DNA of 64,000 bases, from assembly GCA_025094145.1 (NCBI GenBank), contig JALLLS010000022.1:353501-417500 (forward strand), in the 5' to 3' direction. The DNA is from Spinellus fusiger (lineage: Eukaryota; Mucoromycota; Mucoromycetes; Mucorales; Phycomycetaceae). Below, in pieces: positions 13,449 to 24,712 of the stretch (position 1 is its first letter; each line of letters starts with the position of its first letter). The notes below the pieces were generated by a model. That model searched no databases. It had not been told where the DNA came from and worked only from the letters and a program-made list of their open reading frames with translations. The translations under genes were made by a program, and so were the position numbers.

Positions 13449-16400
13449 TTGAGAAGAAGAGCAAGAAGAGAAGGAAGAGAAGGAAAGTGTTAAATAAAAG
13501 AGTGATCTATAAAAAGTAAAAAAAGCTGGTGTGTAGATGAAGTGCTTCCAAATACAGATGCCTACAATCACAGCCACGTTCCCTTGTGAGCTTTCCAGAA
13601 ATAGAAGCTGAACGGTTCTTTTGTTTATATTTTGTGTCTCCTCCAATGAGATATCCCTTGTCATTGGATTGTTTATTTTATCATTGGCGTCTTTTCTCTC
13701 TTTCTCTCTGTCTCTCTGTCTCTCTGTCTCTTTCTCTTTTTGTAAAGCCGCATACATTGTTCCTGTTTTCATATTAAGTTCTGCCCAAGTGGGCATATCA
13801 TTCGATCTTCTCTTGCAAGTGGAATGAGAAGCAGGCAGATCTTTGTGGCTGGACTGAGATTTAACTGTTAATAGGGTTGGGTTTTGGAAGACAGTTTATC
13901 TATGGACAATGGAAAGTGACACAGCTTGATAGTTATTTTGTAGGCAAATCCAAGAAGAGATATTTATACTGAGAGATATTACTAAGAGATATTAATAAAA
14001 AGATATTACAGAGAGATATTAATAAAAAGATATTACAGAGAGATATTAATAAAAATTAATAATAAAAAGATATTACAGAGAGATATTAATAAAATTAATA
14101 ATAAAAAGATATTAATAAAAAGGTATTAATAAAAAGATATTAATAAAAAGATATTAATAAAATTAATAATAAAATTAATAATAAATAGCATAGAAAACAA
14201 AACAGGAATTGCCCATCCCAGTCCTCTCATCCAACCAACAATGAATAGACTTACTTTCTAACGCTCCACAGAGACGGAGAAACATGTTCTTTCCACCACC
14301 TGCCCTACTGATGATAGGCAAAGAGGAATCGTTTGCAGGCATTGATAATAGGAAACGAGAGGGCATGCAGAGGATAAATGATCAATTGTAGACTATAAAT
14401 GATATATCAAATAAATTGCAAATTGCAAATTATAAATATATAAATATAGTCATTTGTGAATCTTGAGTCATTCATAGGTCAGGCATAGAATTTACTGCTT
14501 TCTTCTTCTTTTTGCCTTTAAATAGCCGCCGGTGTTTTATTGAACGTTTTAATAATTACTAATATCCATGCACTTTAACAATGTAAGAAAACTGGAGATA
14601 TGACAGGCTTTATCATTGTAAATGCAAAGGTACCATTGCTACTGAGTAACATCATGTGACTTATATCAGGGTCTTTGATATGCCCATTGTACCTCTGTCT
14701 TTGCATAGATAACCTATGGATCTTATGTCTTTGTCTATCAATTTATTTGTAATGCAGTTGCTATGCTGGGTATCATTCTTTCATAAAACATAATTCCTTA
14801 TATATGACTTGGTGTTCCGGCCTGTCAGTATACCTGTACTAGTAGTGGCAGTCTTTCTATTTGTTTCTTTGGAACTCCCAAACCACGCCCATTAGTCTCA
14901 AAGATGAGTGATTTACTTGGAGAAAGTAGAGATCGATGTTGATGTATTAATATAAAGATATTTGTTTTCTTTTTATAGTGACAATAAAATGGCCGATGTT
15001 ATTGCATGTTATTGTATCTATTTACACAGTCTAGATGGATTTATTTTTCCCATTCATTTATAGCTTATGGATCTTCTCATTTCATGCTATGAAGGATGGG
15101 TTGCTGAACTGTTTTCATTCATGTTTCAAATACAGCCAGATATACTTTGTGCTTGAGGCTGGTCTTTATCTTATTTTTCCTATTTGAGCCGTAGCCTCAT
15201 ATCATCAGGAATGCTTAGACTCCTCTATAATTAAGGCAATAACAAGATTAGATCAAATTTATTTTATTCTGGCAGAGATGAGCATGAAAAATATACATAT
15301 AAAAACAGATCTCCAATTCATTGTGTTCCATCAAGGCTGCTGGATTAGTCATGCCACACAGCAATTCTTGTCTTTATCAGAGAATCACACAGAATATATA
15401 GTCGCGTAATATTTACTTTAGTTTTACAGTAGAATTAAATACTACTAGGAGGAAAGAGAAAAGGGAAACATAATAAAAGTATTGAATTAAGTGGTAATTC
15501 TCTAAAATAGAGTATAGAAGTATTAAATGAAAAAAAAAATTATACCTCAGCTTTTATTTCTATTTATTTTTCCAAGAAGTTCAGACTGTGAATAGTCATT
15601 CAACTCAATAGATGCTGCCATATTTTTAGTTGTTGAGAAAACAACATACGAATTAAAATAAATCTGTATTGTTTATCCAATAGACTGCTTAATGACTCAA
15701 TACATTAAATGTATTAATAGTATTAGCAAGCTATACTTGATGTACAAATTGAGAGACAAATAGCCACCCTAGCATATGAACTCTTCCTAAGCAAATGACT
15801 AAATAAGTAATTTAAGCACATTACTACTGTATATCAGATGTTTTTTTTGCCATGCACCCTTATTTTGTCGGCACAAACATAATAAAAATAGAAAGATGAG
15901 TTAATAAAGAAAAGATGATTTTTTAATCCATCAGTTGAAAGACACCTGAATTATAGACCATAACACCAAATCTCTTTATTAATTTGGATGCTAATACACT
16001 ATGTATCCTACTAACATGAGAAGAAATCTTACAAGTATTTCAAGCACAACTATTAATATTTTCTTACGTTGTCTAATATTAACAGTAGAGTATTTCTCTT
16101 TTTTTTATGTAAATATTTTGTATACAAAAAAAAAGAGAAAAATAATAATTACAACTGCAATACTTGAACCTATATATTGTTTTCAGATGATTCTTATAGA
16201 TAGATAGCACATGTACACGAGAGAAAAGTATTAGATCAATAGCAAATGTATAAAGTTCTTTTTTAGAGAGTTTTCAATCCAATACTATTGAAAGACTAGA
16301 ATTAGCTGTCTTCATTTGTTGAAACATCTCTAATTCTGCTGAGAACATTTTCCCCTAATAATAAACATAAGGTTTGAGTTTATTTTTGGCAGGTAGATGA

Positions 16401-17039
16401 AATGCTAGGCTCAAAAGAAAGACAAGGAAAAGTAGTTATTAAGACGGCAATATAAAATGTATATCTTACTCTAGGACTATATACACTTCTTACTGTCTTT
16501 GGAGCCTATACATATCAATGCCACTCATCCATTGTCTATGGAATTTGTTATTTTTCTTACAGATTCAGTCAAAACCACTCTATTCATACCAGTGCCTGAT
16601 AATAGCATTAGGTATCCATAGTGTAATCAGGAGAATTCACGGGTGATAAGTGCTTATCAGGTGAGTCAATAGATAGGGCTCTGTAGGATTAGAAAAGGTA
16701 TAATTGTTGGCTAGTGCAAAGTTCATTTTCTTCCTTGTTTGTTAACAACTATTTTTAATAGGCAAATTTGATGTAATGGCAGTAAAATCCAATCCAATCC
16801 ATAATAAACACTTTAATTTAGGAACACTATGTCTGCCTTGGTAGAGTAAAAGAGAGAGAAAGAGCCCTCCCTTTATATCTATATATCTATATATATCTAT
16901 AAAGATCAACACTGTAAATCACTATCGTAGGTCACTTGTATGCTTTTGGTATGCACTAATAATGAGATAAACAAACATTTTCATTTTCATTCTTTTTATT
17001 GTCGTTTTTGTTGGTCTATAGGAAGAAACCCCTTTTATG
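13449..17039. other. Long intergenic region with AT-rich tandem repeats
   Basis: About 3.6 kb. 13449-13850 is the leader and promoter side of the 12477 gene, with a TCTCTG-type pyrimidine run. 13960-14185 is a tandem array listed separately. The rest is AT-rich with only short frames lacking domain content (for example 14175-14366 minus). No gene, tRNA or terminator is supported. Confidence 0.5.
13960..14185. repeat. AT-rich minisatellite array (AGATATTAATAAAA family)
   Basis: About a dozen imperfect units built from AGATATTA followed by ATAAAA or CAGAG, with higher-order alternation of the two variants on the left and pure ATAAAA variants on the right. Single units run 12-24 bp. Confidence 0.85.
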
Positions 17040-18638
17040 TTACTCCCACTCTTCATCATCACCCTCATCATCACTCTGCATTGCTGTTTGTCTCTGCTTT
17101 AATACAGCAGCTAAACTAGAAGCAAGGTTTCCACTAGCATTGGGTGGTGCAGCATTCGTACTAGAAGCACTAGAAGCACTGATAGTATTAGATGAGGTAT
17201 TTTCTTTTACTTTGCGCAATTGGCCTCCACTCTTTAGAGACCCAAATCCACCTGTGGCACGAATAGATTCCATAAGATTGACATGGGTGCCACCCTGTGT
17301 AGCTGCAGGTAAAGAAGTACTAATACCAGGTGGAGGAGGAGGAGGAGGCGTGCCCACAGAAGGAAGAGGAAGAGGAGGAGGAGGAGGAGGAGGAGGCGTG
17401 CCCATAGAAGGAGGAGGAGGAGGAAGTATCTGTCGTCCACCACGGTTGGGAAGAATGGGAGGAGGAGGAGAAGCACCAGATGAATTTGCGGATGGCAAAC
17501 CACGTACAGGTAAGCCAGGCGGTGAATTTCTTATAGAAGATGCAACTTTTGTTAACGGTGGTGGTGGAGGAGGAGGAGGAGGAGGAGGAGCTCCATTGCC
17601 TCTTCTTGGTGGTGGTGGTGGTGGTTGTCGACGACCTACACATAAGATCAATATACCATTCTTTCTGTTCCATGTCACTTACTACTTGGTGGTGGTGGTG
17701 GTGGTGGTGGGGCTGCTTTACGTGTTCCTGGTGTAGAAGTGGCAGGTTGTCCAGAGCTGTGTTGTTGCAAGAATCCCTGAATAAACTCTTGGTTTTGACT
17801 GATTTCTTCTGGTGTAATGCCAAGTTCTTTTAGCTGTTCAAAAATGGCGTTCTTTTCTGGATCATTATTCTGTATACTGAATCCCTTCTCTGGTGAATAT
17901 CCAATATGTCCAACATGTCTAATAAAACATTAGTTTCTTTCATTATTTATTCTTATACCTAAAGTCTGCAGGCATTCCAATTGTGTTTTTGTCTAGTTTG
18001 GACTTTTTTGCTGTTTTTCCAAATAAATTTGTTTTTTGTGCATCTTTTATGGTGATAAGTTATCCAATCTTCTCTTTTACATTTCATTCTTCTTTAATGT
18101 TACCTTTGAGCTTAATTGTGTTGCGGTGCGTGAGTCTCTTGTGAAATGTCTCGGCTTCTCCTACATCCACGAACTCTAGTCCAGCCATGCAATGCTATCC
18201 ACGTCAATAGAACTCATCTTATAGGCACTGCTTACGTCTGTTTCGAATGTATAAAAGTAAGGCTGTTCTTTTACATAGTCAAAGTCTTCATATAACTCCT
18301 GTTCCCAACAAACAGTTGTACTGCTCTAATAGGTACGTGCACATGAGTTCTGCGCGTCACAATATCATTCTATCCACCTACCATATCAACAATACGGATA
18401 AAGTAGGCGTTGTTCCTGTTTTGGTCTTTACAAAAGGCAGCAGCACCCCAGTGCCCGGTATAAGTCCACTGATTGGGGTCTGGATTTGCAACGTAAAGAC
18501 GAGCCACCGCTGCCATGAGAATTTTCTTATCATTGAATAAGCCAACCTATCGGGAACTGCAAATATACTCACAGAAGTTGGTAGTGCTTTACGGACAGCA
18601 TTCTTGTCCTGAGCCGTTGAAAGTGTAGCGGATGACAT
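17040..18638 (-). CDS. WASP/Las17 actin nucleation-promoting factor with CRIB motif
   Basis: Seven minus-strand exons (18573-18638, 18382-18525, 18236-18325, 18104-18194, 17959-18043, 17683-17918, 17040-17635) join in phase to 435 aa. Domain order: WH1 (about residues 20-130; VARLYVANPDPNQW, WEQELY, GLEFVDVGEAETFHKR), a basic stretch (KTAKKSKLDK), a CRIB/GBD motif (about 150-171; IGMPADFRHVGHIGYSPEKG), a GBD-like helix region, a long polyproline region with repeated P6-P12 tracts (about 230-350), a WH2-like segment (about 357-373; NLMESIRATGG), and a final acidic tail with penultimate Trp (DDEGDDEEWE), the Arp2/3-binding A motif. WASP activates Arp2/3 at endocytic sites. Yeast Las17 lacks a CRIB; its presence here suggests direct Cdc42/Rac control. 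The gene diverges from the Skt5-like gene, sharing a 370-bp intergenic region. Confidence 0.93.
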
Positions 18639-19008
18639 GGGAAATACACAAGATATCGTAGACAGCGGAACCTATCTCTCTTTCTGTTCTATTCTCGGTA
18701 AACAGTCACATGTGCTTGGAAAACTCCTTTTGTTTTCTCTATTTTTGTTGAGTGTGTAAAATGGATTGCATACAAAAGGGAATTAAAACAGACAATATTT
18801 ATAAAGTCCTTGTCACTCTACAGCGTTATAAGTAACCATATAAAGACAATAGAATGAGAATTCGATCAAGAATGGAATAGCTATTGCTATATTAATACTA
18901 TACCATGACTAATAAAATCACCTTTCTTTTTGTGGATTTTTTTTCCTTTTTCCTTTTTCTCTTTCTCTATTTACCTGCTTCTGCTTCTGTTCTTTATCGA
19001 CTTTTGTC
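18639..19008. promoter_or_regulatory. Divergent promoter region, WASP and Skt5-like genes
   Basis: 370-bp intergenic segment between two divergent start codons. It ends on the + side in a long CT-rich leader (about 18940-18990) directly upstream of the ATG at 19009, as is common in fungal promoters. No specific operator was identified. Confidence 0.5.
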
Positions 19009-21048
19009 ATGACACCACCACTGCATGTAGATAAGAAGGTGGAGGCAAAAGAAGAGTCACAAACAACACCCACTTCTTCCAGTCACAACCCACCAATACA
19101 GAGCCCACCCCCTTCAGTGTCTGTGGATGACCTGTCCATGTCTTCTCTTAGCCTTCATTCTCAGCCATTGTACTCTGCTCCTCGGCCTCATCCACTGTAC
19201 AAACAGCAGGGATATCACTCCTCCCCACATATCATGACGAGTCAACTTCCTATTGGAACAAGTCCACCTTCAACACCATGTCGTCCTTCTCCTCACACTC
19301 CTTCTGCTCAGTTACCGCCTTCTTCTCCATCTATTCCTTTGGCTCAGATGCAGCCTCCTTCACCCAACATACCAAATGCCATGCAGCCTCCTTCTCCCCA
19401 CACAGCAAACTCATTGCAGACACCAAGACCATACCCACCCCCTTTGAGGCCTTCTTTTTCAGCAAATACTAGTCTGAGTTTTGCACAGCCTTACTACCCA
19501 CCCTCCCACTTGACTCAGCCGGATCCTATTCAGCACTATCCTAGTCCAGTGCGTAGAGAAGGAGGATTTCAACAGCGTCCTCCATTAATGCACCATGGAA
19601 GTATGCCCAATGTCCCCCACCACTACCCAGAGTCAGCACAACAAAACAATTCACTTAACCCTCAGCATGTTCGTCCTGAATCTATGCAACAGTACCATCC
19701 TAGTCTAGTACGCAGAGAGGGTTCACAACAATATCACCCACAAATGCACCCACAAATGCACCCACAAATGCACCCACAGATGCTAAGTCCTCGTCCTCGT
19801 CCCTCTCTCCCACCACCACCACCCCCTACAGACAACCACATACCCGACAGCTCTCTTGCTGTAGCCATGATGGCTGGTAAACGACAAAAAAAAACAACAT
19901 TTCCTCCTGCCACACCTGAAAACATCAGCAAATTCAGAGAAGAAGCCAAACTCAGCAATGATCCTCGTCTCCACCTTGATCTCGCCAAATACCTTCTTGA
20001 AGCCATTTCCCAGGTCCAATTGAACGACAATGACCCAAAAAGAGCCAAACAAATCAAAGATGCCATGTCAATGGAAGCACAAAAAATAACAAAAAGACTC
20101 GCCACCCAGAGCAGTCTAGGAAAAACAGGCTACCCCGAGGCCCAGTTCTTTCTAGGAACAGCCTACACAGGAGGCCTCATGTCACTGCCTGTGGATCATG
20201 AAAGGGCCTTTGGTCTCTACATGCAGGGATCCAAACAAGGACATCCTGGCTGCACCTACCGCACAGCTGTGTGTTATGAAGTAGGTGCAGGCACAAAAAG
20301 AGACAAGGCCCATGCCATCCAGCTCTATCGAAAGGCAGCCACACTAGGAGAACCCTCTGCCATGTACAAGCTAGGCATGATTCTTCTGATAGGACATCTG
20401 GGTCAACCCAAGAATCCAAAGGAGGGCGTGGCATGGCTTAAAAAGGCAGCCACCTTTGCTGATGAAGACCATCCCCATGCTCTCCATGAACTGGGATTGG
20501 CCTATGAAAAGGAGGGCATTCCATCTGTCATTACTGATCTGAACTATGCACGGGATCTGTTCACTCAGGCAGCACAGTATGGCTATCCTCCCTCCCAGTT
20601 CAAGCTGGGACTGGCCTATGAGCATGGCCATCTCTATTGCCCCGTGGATCCACGCCGCTCCATTGCCTGGTACTCCAAGGCAGCAGAGCAGGGTAATTCA
20701 GAGGCAGCCCTGGGACTCTCTGGCTGGTACTTGACAGGCGCCCCGGGGATTCTCCAGCCAAGCGATCAAGAGGCGTATCTGTGGGCACGCAAGGCAGCGG
20801 ACAATGGATACCCCAAGGCCGAGTATGCAGTGGGGTACTATACAGAGACAGGCATTGGTGTGCGGCCCCACCTGGAGGATGCCAAGAAGTGGTATATGAG
20901 AGCAGCTGCCCAGGAATATAAGCGAGCCATGCAGCGATTGACTGAGATACAAAAGGCAGGAGGGTCTTCACGGCCCCAACGACAGAGACATACACGTGAT
21001 CCTAATGGAGTACCCTCTGCTAAGGATTCGGATTGCAGTCTAATGTAA
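19009..21048 (+). CDS. Sel1-repeat chitin synthase activator, Skt5/Chs4-like, CaaX-terminated
   Basis: Single-exon 679-aa protein. Residues 1-290 are a low-complexity Pro/Ser/His/Gln-rich region (repeated SPHTP/QPPSP and an HPQM repeat). From about 300 to 650 there are some seven Sel1-type TPR-like repeats (for example YPEAQFFLGTAYTGG, SAMYKLGMILLIGHLG, PPSQFKLGLAYEHGHLYC, NGYPKAEYAVGYYTETGIGV). The protein ends in CSLM, a CaaX prenylation box. This layout (disordered N terminus, Sel1 array, C-terminal CaaX) matches yeast Skt5/Chs4, the farnesylated activator that recruits chitin synthase III to the bud neck, and its filamentous-fungal homologues. Codon use in the Sel1 half is markedly GC-richer than in the flanks. 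The start ATG follows a CT-rich leader. Other Sel1 proteins are possible, but the CaaX end makes Skt5-like the best call. Confidence 0.87.
   Translation: MTPPLHVDKKVEAKEESQTTPTSSSHNPPIQSPPPSVSVDDLSMSSLSLHSQPLYSAPRPHPLYKQQGYHSSPHIMTSQLPIGTSPPSTPCRPSPHTPSAQLPPSSPSIPLAQMQPPSPNIPNAMQPPSPHTANSLQTPRPYPPPLRPSFSANTSLSFAQPYYPPSHLTQPDPIQHYPSPVRREGGFQQRPPLMHHGSMPNVPHHYPESAQQNNSLNPQHVRPESMQQYHPSLVRREGSQQYHPQMHPQMHPQMHPQMLSPRPRPSLPPPPPPTDNHIPDSSLAVAMMAGKRQKKTTFPPATPENISKFREEAKLSNDPRLHLDLAKYLLEAISQVQLNDNDPKRAKQIKDAMSMEAQKITKRLATQSSLGKTGYPEAQFFLGTAYTGGLMSLPVDHERAFGLYMQGSKQGHPGCTYRTAVCYEVGAGTKRDKAHAIQLYRKAATLGEPSAMYKLGMILLIGHLGQPKNPKEGVAWLKKAATFADEDHPHALHELGLAYEKEGIPSVITDLNYARDLFTQAAQYGYPPSQFKLGLAYEHGHLYCPVDPRRSIAWYSKAAEQGNSEAALGLSGWYLTGAPGILQPSDQEAYLWARKAADNGYPKAEYAVGYYTETGIGVRPHLEDAKKWYMRAAAQEYKRAMQRLTEIQKAGGSSRPQRQRHTRDPNGVPSAKDSDCSLM
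19736..19783 (+). repeat. In-frame 12-bp repeat encoding HPQM
   Basis: Four near-identical 12-bp units (CACCCACAAATG) lie in the N-terminal half of the Skt5-like gene and encode tandem His-Pro-Gln-Met. Confidence 0.9.
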
Positions 21049-21615
21049 TGGGGGATAGGATAAGGACAGACATGGCCTAGTGGGTGGATCAGACAAAGAG
21101 ACAGAGAGACAGACAAACAGACAAACAGACAAATAACAGAAAGAAGATCTATAAAATTGAAAGAGAAGTCGGAAGAAAGAGTTGGAGGAGAAGGAGAATA
21201 ACCATTAGAGTGCATGTTCTTTACTGTATAGATGTATGTCTATATGTCTATAGGTCTATATTTGTGTATAGAAAGATGGAGAGGTAGACAAGTAAAGGGA
21301 ACTGCCTTGACTGCCTTGACTGCCCTTTTCCCTATTCTTACCCCTCCCCTCCTCTTCTTTCACTTAATATCTGCATACAACTTTCCCACAACTTTCCCAC
21401 AACTTTCCCACAACTTCCCCACAACTTCCATAGAATAAAGTGCAGGGTGGGTGGTAGACAGCCCCCAACATTTCACAGTAGTGGACCAATAGAGGTGTAT
21501 GTTTTGTTTTCCTGTTCTGTTTTTCTCCAGTACTTAACCGCATCAGCCTATCCGCCACTGTCTGCGGTATTAATATTTTAGGACTGACATTTCCCTTTCT
21601 TTTCCTGTCCTTCCA
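21049..21615. promoter_or_regulatory. Upstream region of the F-box/WD40 gene
   Basis: 567 bp between the Skt5-like stop and the Met30-like ATG. It includes a GACAGACAAACA run near 21100-21130 and four to five copies of AACTTTCCCAC at about 21378-21430, then a TC-rich leader ending at the ATG at 21616. The repeat may be promoter structure or a plain minisatellite; sequence alone does not decide. Confidence 0.45.
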
Positions 21616-23612
21616 ATGTCAAGCGAAAAAGACGACACCTCTTCCCAAGACAGCACGCCTACTATTCACAACTTCCTATCAAGACATGTACCTGCCCAGC
21701 TGAGCAACCCTCGGAAACTGTGCTATCGACACAGACCTGATCTTGTGAGAAAACGATCTCCAGAGTCATTCAATATTCAGGATGTACAGCAGGTAAACCT
21801 CCCTCCTATTCTTTCTCCATGTGTGTGTGTGTGTGGTGATACTACAGCATGCTAATTCTCTTTTCCATGGCCACGGTTCTATGGAATAAACAGCAAATGG
21901 AGAAACTCCTGTTAGATGACAGAGAGGCCATCACCCACATTTGGTCACTGTTCTCTGCTGCACCCGACAAACAACGTCTTCTCATCTTAAAGGGCCTCTT
22001 GTCCACCTGTTGTATGCCACAGCTGTCTTTTCTTTACGACGCCATTAAGCCCTTGCTACGTATTGACTTTATCTCCATTCTCCCCAGAGAAGTCTCTCTC
22101 CATGTTCTCTCCTACCTCGACGCCACCTCTCTCTGTCACGCAGCCCAAGTATCACAGACATGGAAGTCCCTAGCAGACGACAATACACTGTGGCATAGGA
22201 TGTGTGAACAGCACATCAACCAAAAGTGCACAAAGTGTGGCTGGGGATTGCCACTGCTGAAGAAGAGAAAAAAAACAGCCTCCCCCTCCACCCGACTAGC
22301 ACCCGCAGTGATGGATTCCCCCTTAAGAACGGCCTGTGGTCCCTCCATCATCCTCCGCCCACAGGATCGTCCGCATGAGGCAGCAGTAGAGGAGAGCAGA
22401 CCCAAGCGCATCAAAACAGAGGCTACCATAGAAACCATCGACGGATCGCTCTACCCCCCCTCTGCCCCTCCTCTGCCACCCATGCACCGTCCATGGAAGG
22501 AGGTGTACTGCGAGCGTCTGATTGTGGAGCGCAACTGGCGCCAGAACAAATACCACTCAAAAGTGCTCAGAGGTCACACTGATGGCGTGATGTGTGTACA
22601 GTTCTGTGACAGCATCAATGTCCTTATGACAGGATCGTATGATAAGACCATTCGTGTGTGGAATATGGAATCAGGCGAGTTGGTGCGCACACTCCATGGC
22701 CATACGCGGTGTGTTCGGTCCCTTCAGTTTGACGATGCCAAGCTGGTGACGGGGGCCATGGACAACACCCTCAAGATATGGAATTGGCATACAGGCCAGT
22801 GCATCCGTACATTGGAGGGACACACAGGTGGTGTCACTAGTCTGCATTTTGATTCTCGTATCCTTGCTAGTGGATCAACAGATCATACCATTCGCGTATG
22901 GAATTTCGAGGCAGGAGAGTGCTGTACTCTCACTGGTCATACAGAATGGGTGAACTCTGTGCGGATCTATGATGAATGCACACTGGTCTCGGGCAGTGAT
23001 GATGCAACCATTCGTATATGGAACCTCACCACCCGCTCCTGTGTAAAGGTGCTGCGTGGCCATGTGGGTCAAGTGCAGCTGGCCCTTCCTAGTCCAAAGG
23101 GATTCACCCATAGATTTGGAGCAGAAACAGCAGAAACACACAGAATGGCAGTGCGGCGGGAGACAAGAACACCAGGAGCAGGCCGTGGACTTCAAGGCAT
23201 CTCTTCTACGGTCCCTGGATGTGCTACTGACAGCCCACAGCAGACACCTGTCCCACCGATGGAGAGTGCAGGCGAACCACCCTTGCCTTGTTCTACATTA
23301 TCAGATGCGCCCATTATTATGTCGGGCTCATTGGACAATACCATCAAGGTATGGGACATGAACACCGGTGTATGTCTTCGCACTCTGTTTGGACATGTGG
23401 AGGGTGTGTGGGGATTGGCCTTTGATAAGCTCAGGATCGTCTCTTGCTCCCATGATAAGACCATTCGCATTTGGGATACGGAAAGCGGTCGATGCATGTA
23501 TCCTTTGGAGGGCCATAGCGGGCCTGTTACAGCCGTAGGGTTAAGCGACACGAAAATTGTCTCTGCTTCTGATGATGGCGATGTCATTGTTTGGGATTAT
23601 GGAAAGCTCTAA
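21616..23612 (+). CDS. F-box/WD40 ubiquitin ligase subunit, Met30/sconB-type
   Basis: Exons 21616-21792 and 21894-23612 join in phase 0 to 631 aa. Residues 1-60 are polar. An F-box follows at about 122-170 (DFISILPREVSLHVLSYLDA, AAQVSQTWKSLADD), then the Met30/sconB/scon-2 signature MCEQHINQKCTKCGWGLPLL (about 180-200), a basic linker, and seven WD40 repeats (about 285-631). Repeat five is split by a roughly 80-residue insertion after GHVGQVQLALP (about 449-530), as in sconB-type proteins. SCF-Met30 recognises Met4 in yeast, and scon-2/sconB acts on the CYS3/MetR bZIP in filamentous fungi, switching sulfur-assimilation genes off when sulfur is plentiful. The next gene downstream on the same strand is a CYS3-like bZIP. 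The 101-bp intron contains a (TG)n run. The later exon start at 21894 is chosen because it alone keeps the phase. Confidence 0.92.
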
Positions 23613-23624
23613 TCTTTTTTCTTT

Positions 23625-23706
23625 TACTATTTTATAACTATTTTATAACTATTTTATAACTATTTTATAACTATTTTATAACTATTTTATAACTACTTTA
23701 TAACTA
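23625..23706 (+). repeat. ATTTTATAACT tandem repeat in 3' flank of MET30-like gene
   Basis: Six to seven head-to-tail 11-bp units (ACTATTTTATA) start about 13 bp after the stop codon and end in diverged ACTACTTTATA copies. They lie in the probable 3' UTR. Confidence 0.9.
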
Positions 23707-24712
23707 CTCCTTCTCTTCTCTTCTGTACATAACCTACACTATTCCTTCTTCTTTTTTATTCTAGTGACTCCTGTATTCTTCCTCTCCATCGGAGTTGTGT
23801 CCATGCACTTCATCTTGAAAGCCAATCGATAGATGGCGCAATTTGCTCTTGTTCTCTCTGAATGGCGACATTTTTTTTTCTTTCTATTCTTCCTTCCTTT
23901 TTGTTTATTATTAATAAAGAGAGATTTATAAGGATGCTTGGATTCTGTCAAGTGGTATACAGTGAATTAGGTGGAGTTTGTTTCATAGTAATATTGGATA
24001 AATACAGAGTGAGTTTACAAAGTAATAGGTCAATGTTGGTATTGACCTGGACGCGTTTTTATATCAATATTTGCTACTACTTTTTTTTTTTATTATTTTT
24101 GTACTTTGTTTTATTACTACTTGTTATATCTATTTTCTTTATTTTTTTTCTCCCTTTTATATACTTTTATATATATATATTATTATTATTATTATCTTTC
24201 TTTTCTGTTAGAGCATAAATGTCTCACTCTATCTTTTATTGTATTGGCTGGATTTGTTGACCAGCGTTGAGTGCCACACTTAATTCCTATATCAATGTAA
24301 GATTCTAAAAGTTATTCCATCTCTTTTTATTATTATCTTGTTATCTTGCATTGATTTGATAACCAACCTGTACACTCATCTTATCCCTTTATTATTATAT
24401 ATACATATATATCTATTCATAAAATAGAGGTTTCTTATAGTTATAAAGTGTTGAGTTATTTATTCTCAATTGACTGATTGCTATTCTTTATACATTGTAT
24501 CTTTTTATTCGTAGTTGTATTTATTTATATTTATATTTATATATTTGTAGTTGTATTTAGTTGTATTTATATATCTGTAGTTGTATTTAGTTGTATTTAG
24601 TTGTATTTGTATTTGTATTTGTATTTATCTATTGGTCTAAATAGGGAGAATAGAGATAACAAGTCCCTTTGGATTTTAACTTGTCTATTTACTGGGATCC
24701 TTCCTATCCTTT
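23707..24712. promoter_or_regulatory. Spacer upstream of the bZIP gene
   Basis: About 1 kb of very T-rich sequence with TTGTATTTA repeats near 24510-24630. No coding sequence is supported. The last part should hold the bZIP promoter. Confidence 0.45.

Noticed and set aside
13449..13796. 116-codon upstream extension of the 12477-13448 minus gene
   Set aside because: Low-complexity, CT-rich leader in the coding sense; the ATG at 13448 has coding sequence right behind it and is the simpler start.
14175..14366. Minus frame with AGGGKNMFLRLCGALES
   Set aside because: GGGK invited a nucleotide-binding reading, but there is no P-loop consensus, no exon context and no continuation; not supported.
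17234..17833. Gly-, Leu- and Ser-rich frames overlapping WASP exons
   Set aside because: Alternate-phase translations of the polyproline-coding repeat.
19734..20995. Several long minus-strand frames opposite the Skt5-like gene
   Set aside because: They mirror the codon bias of the sense gene and contain no domain; antisense shadows.
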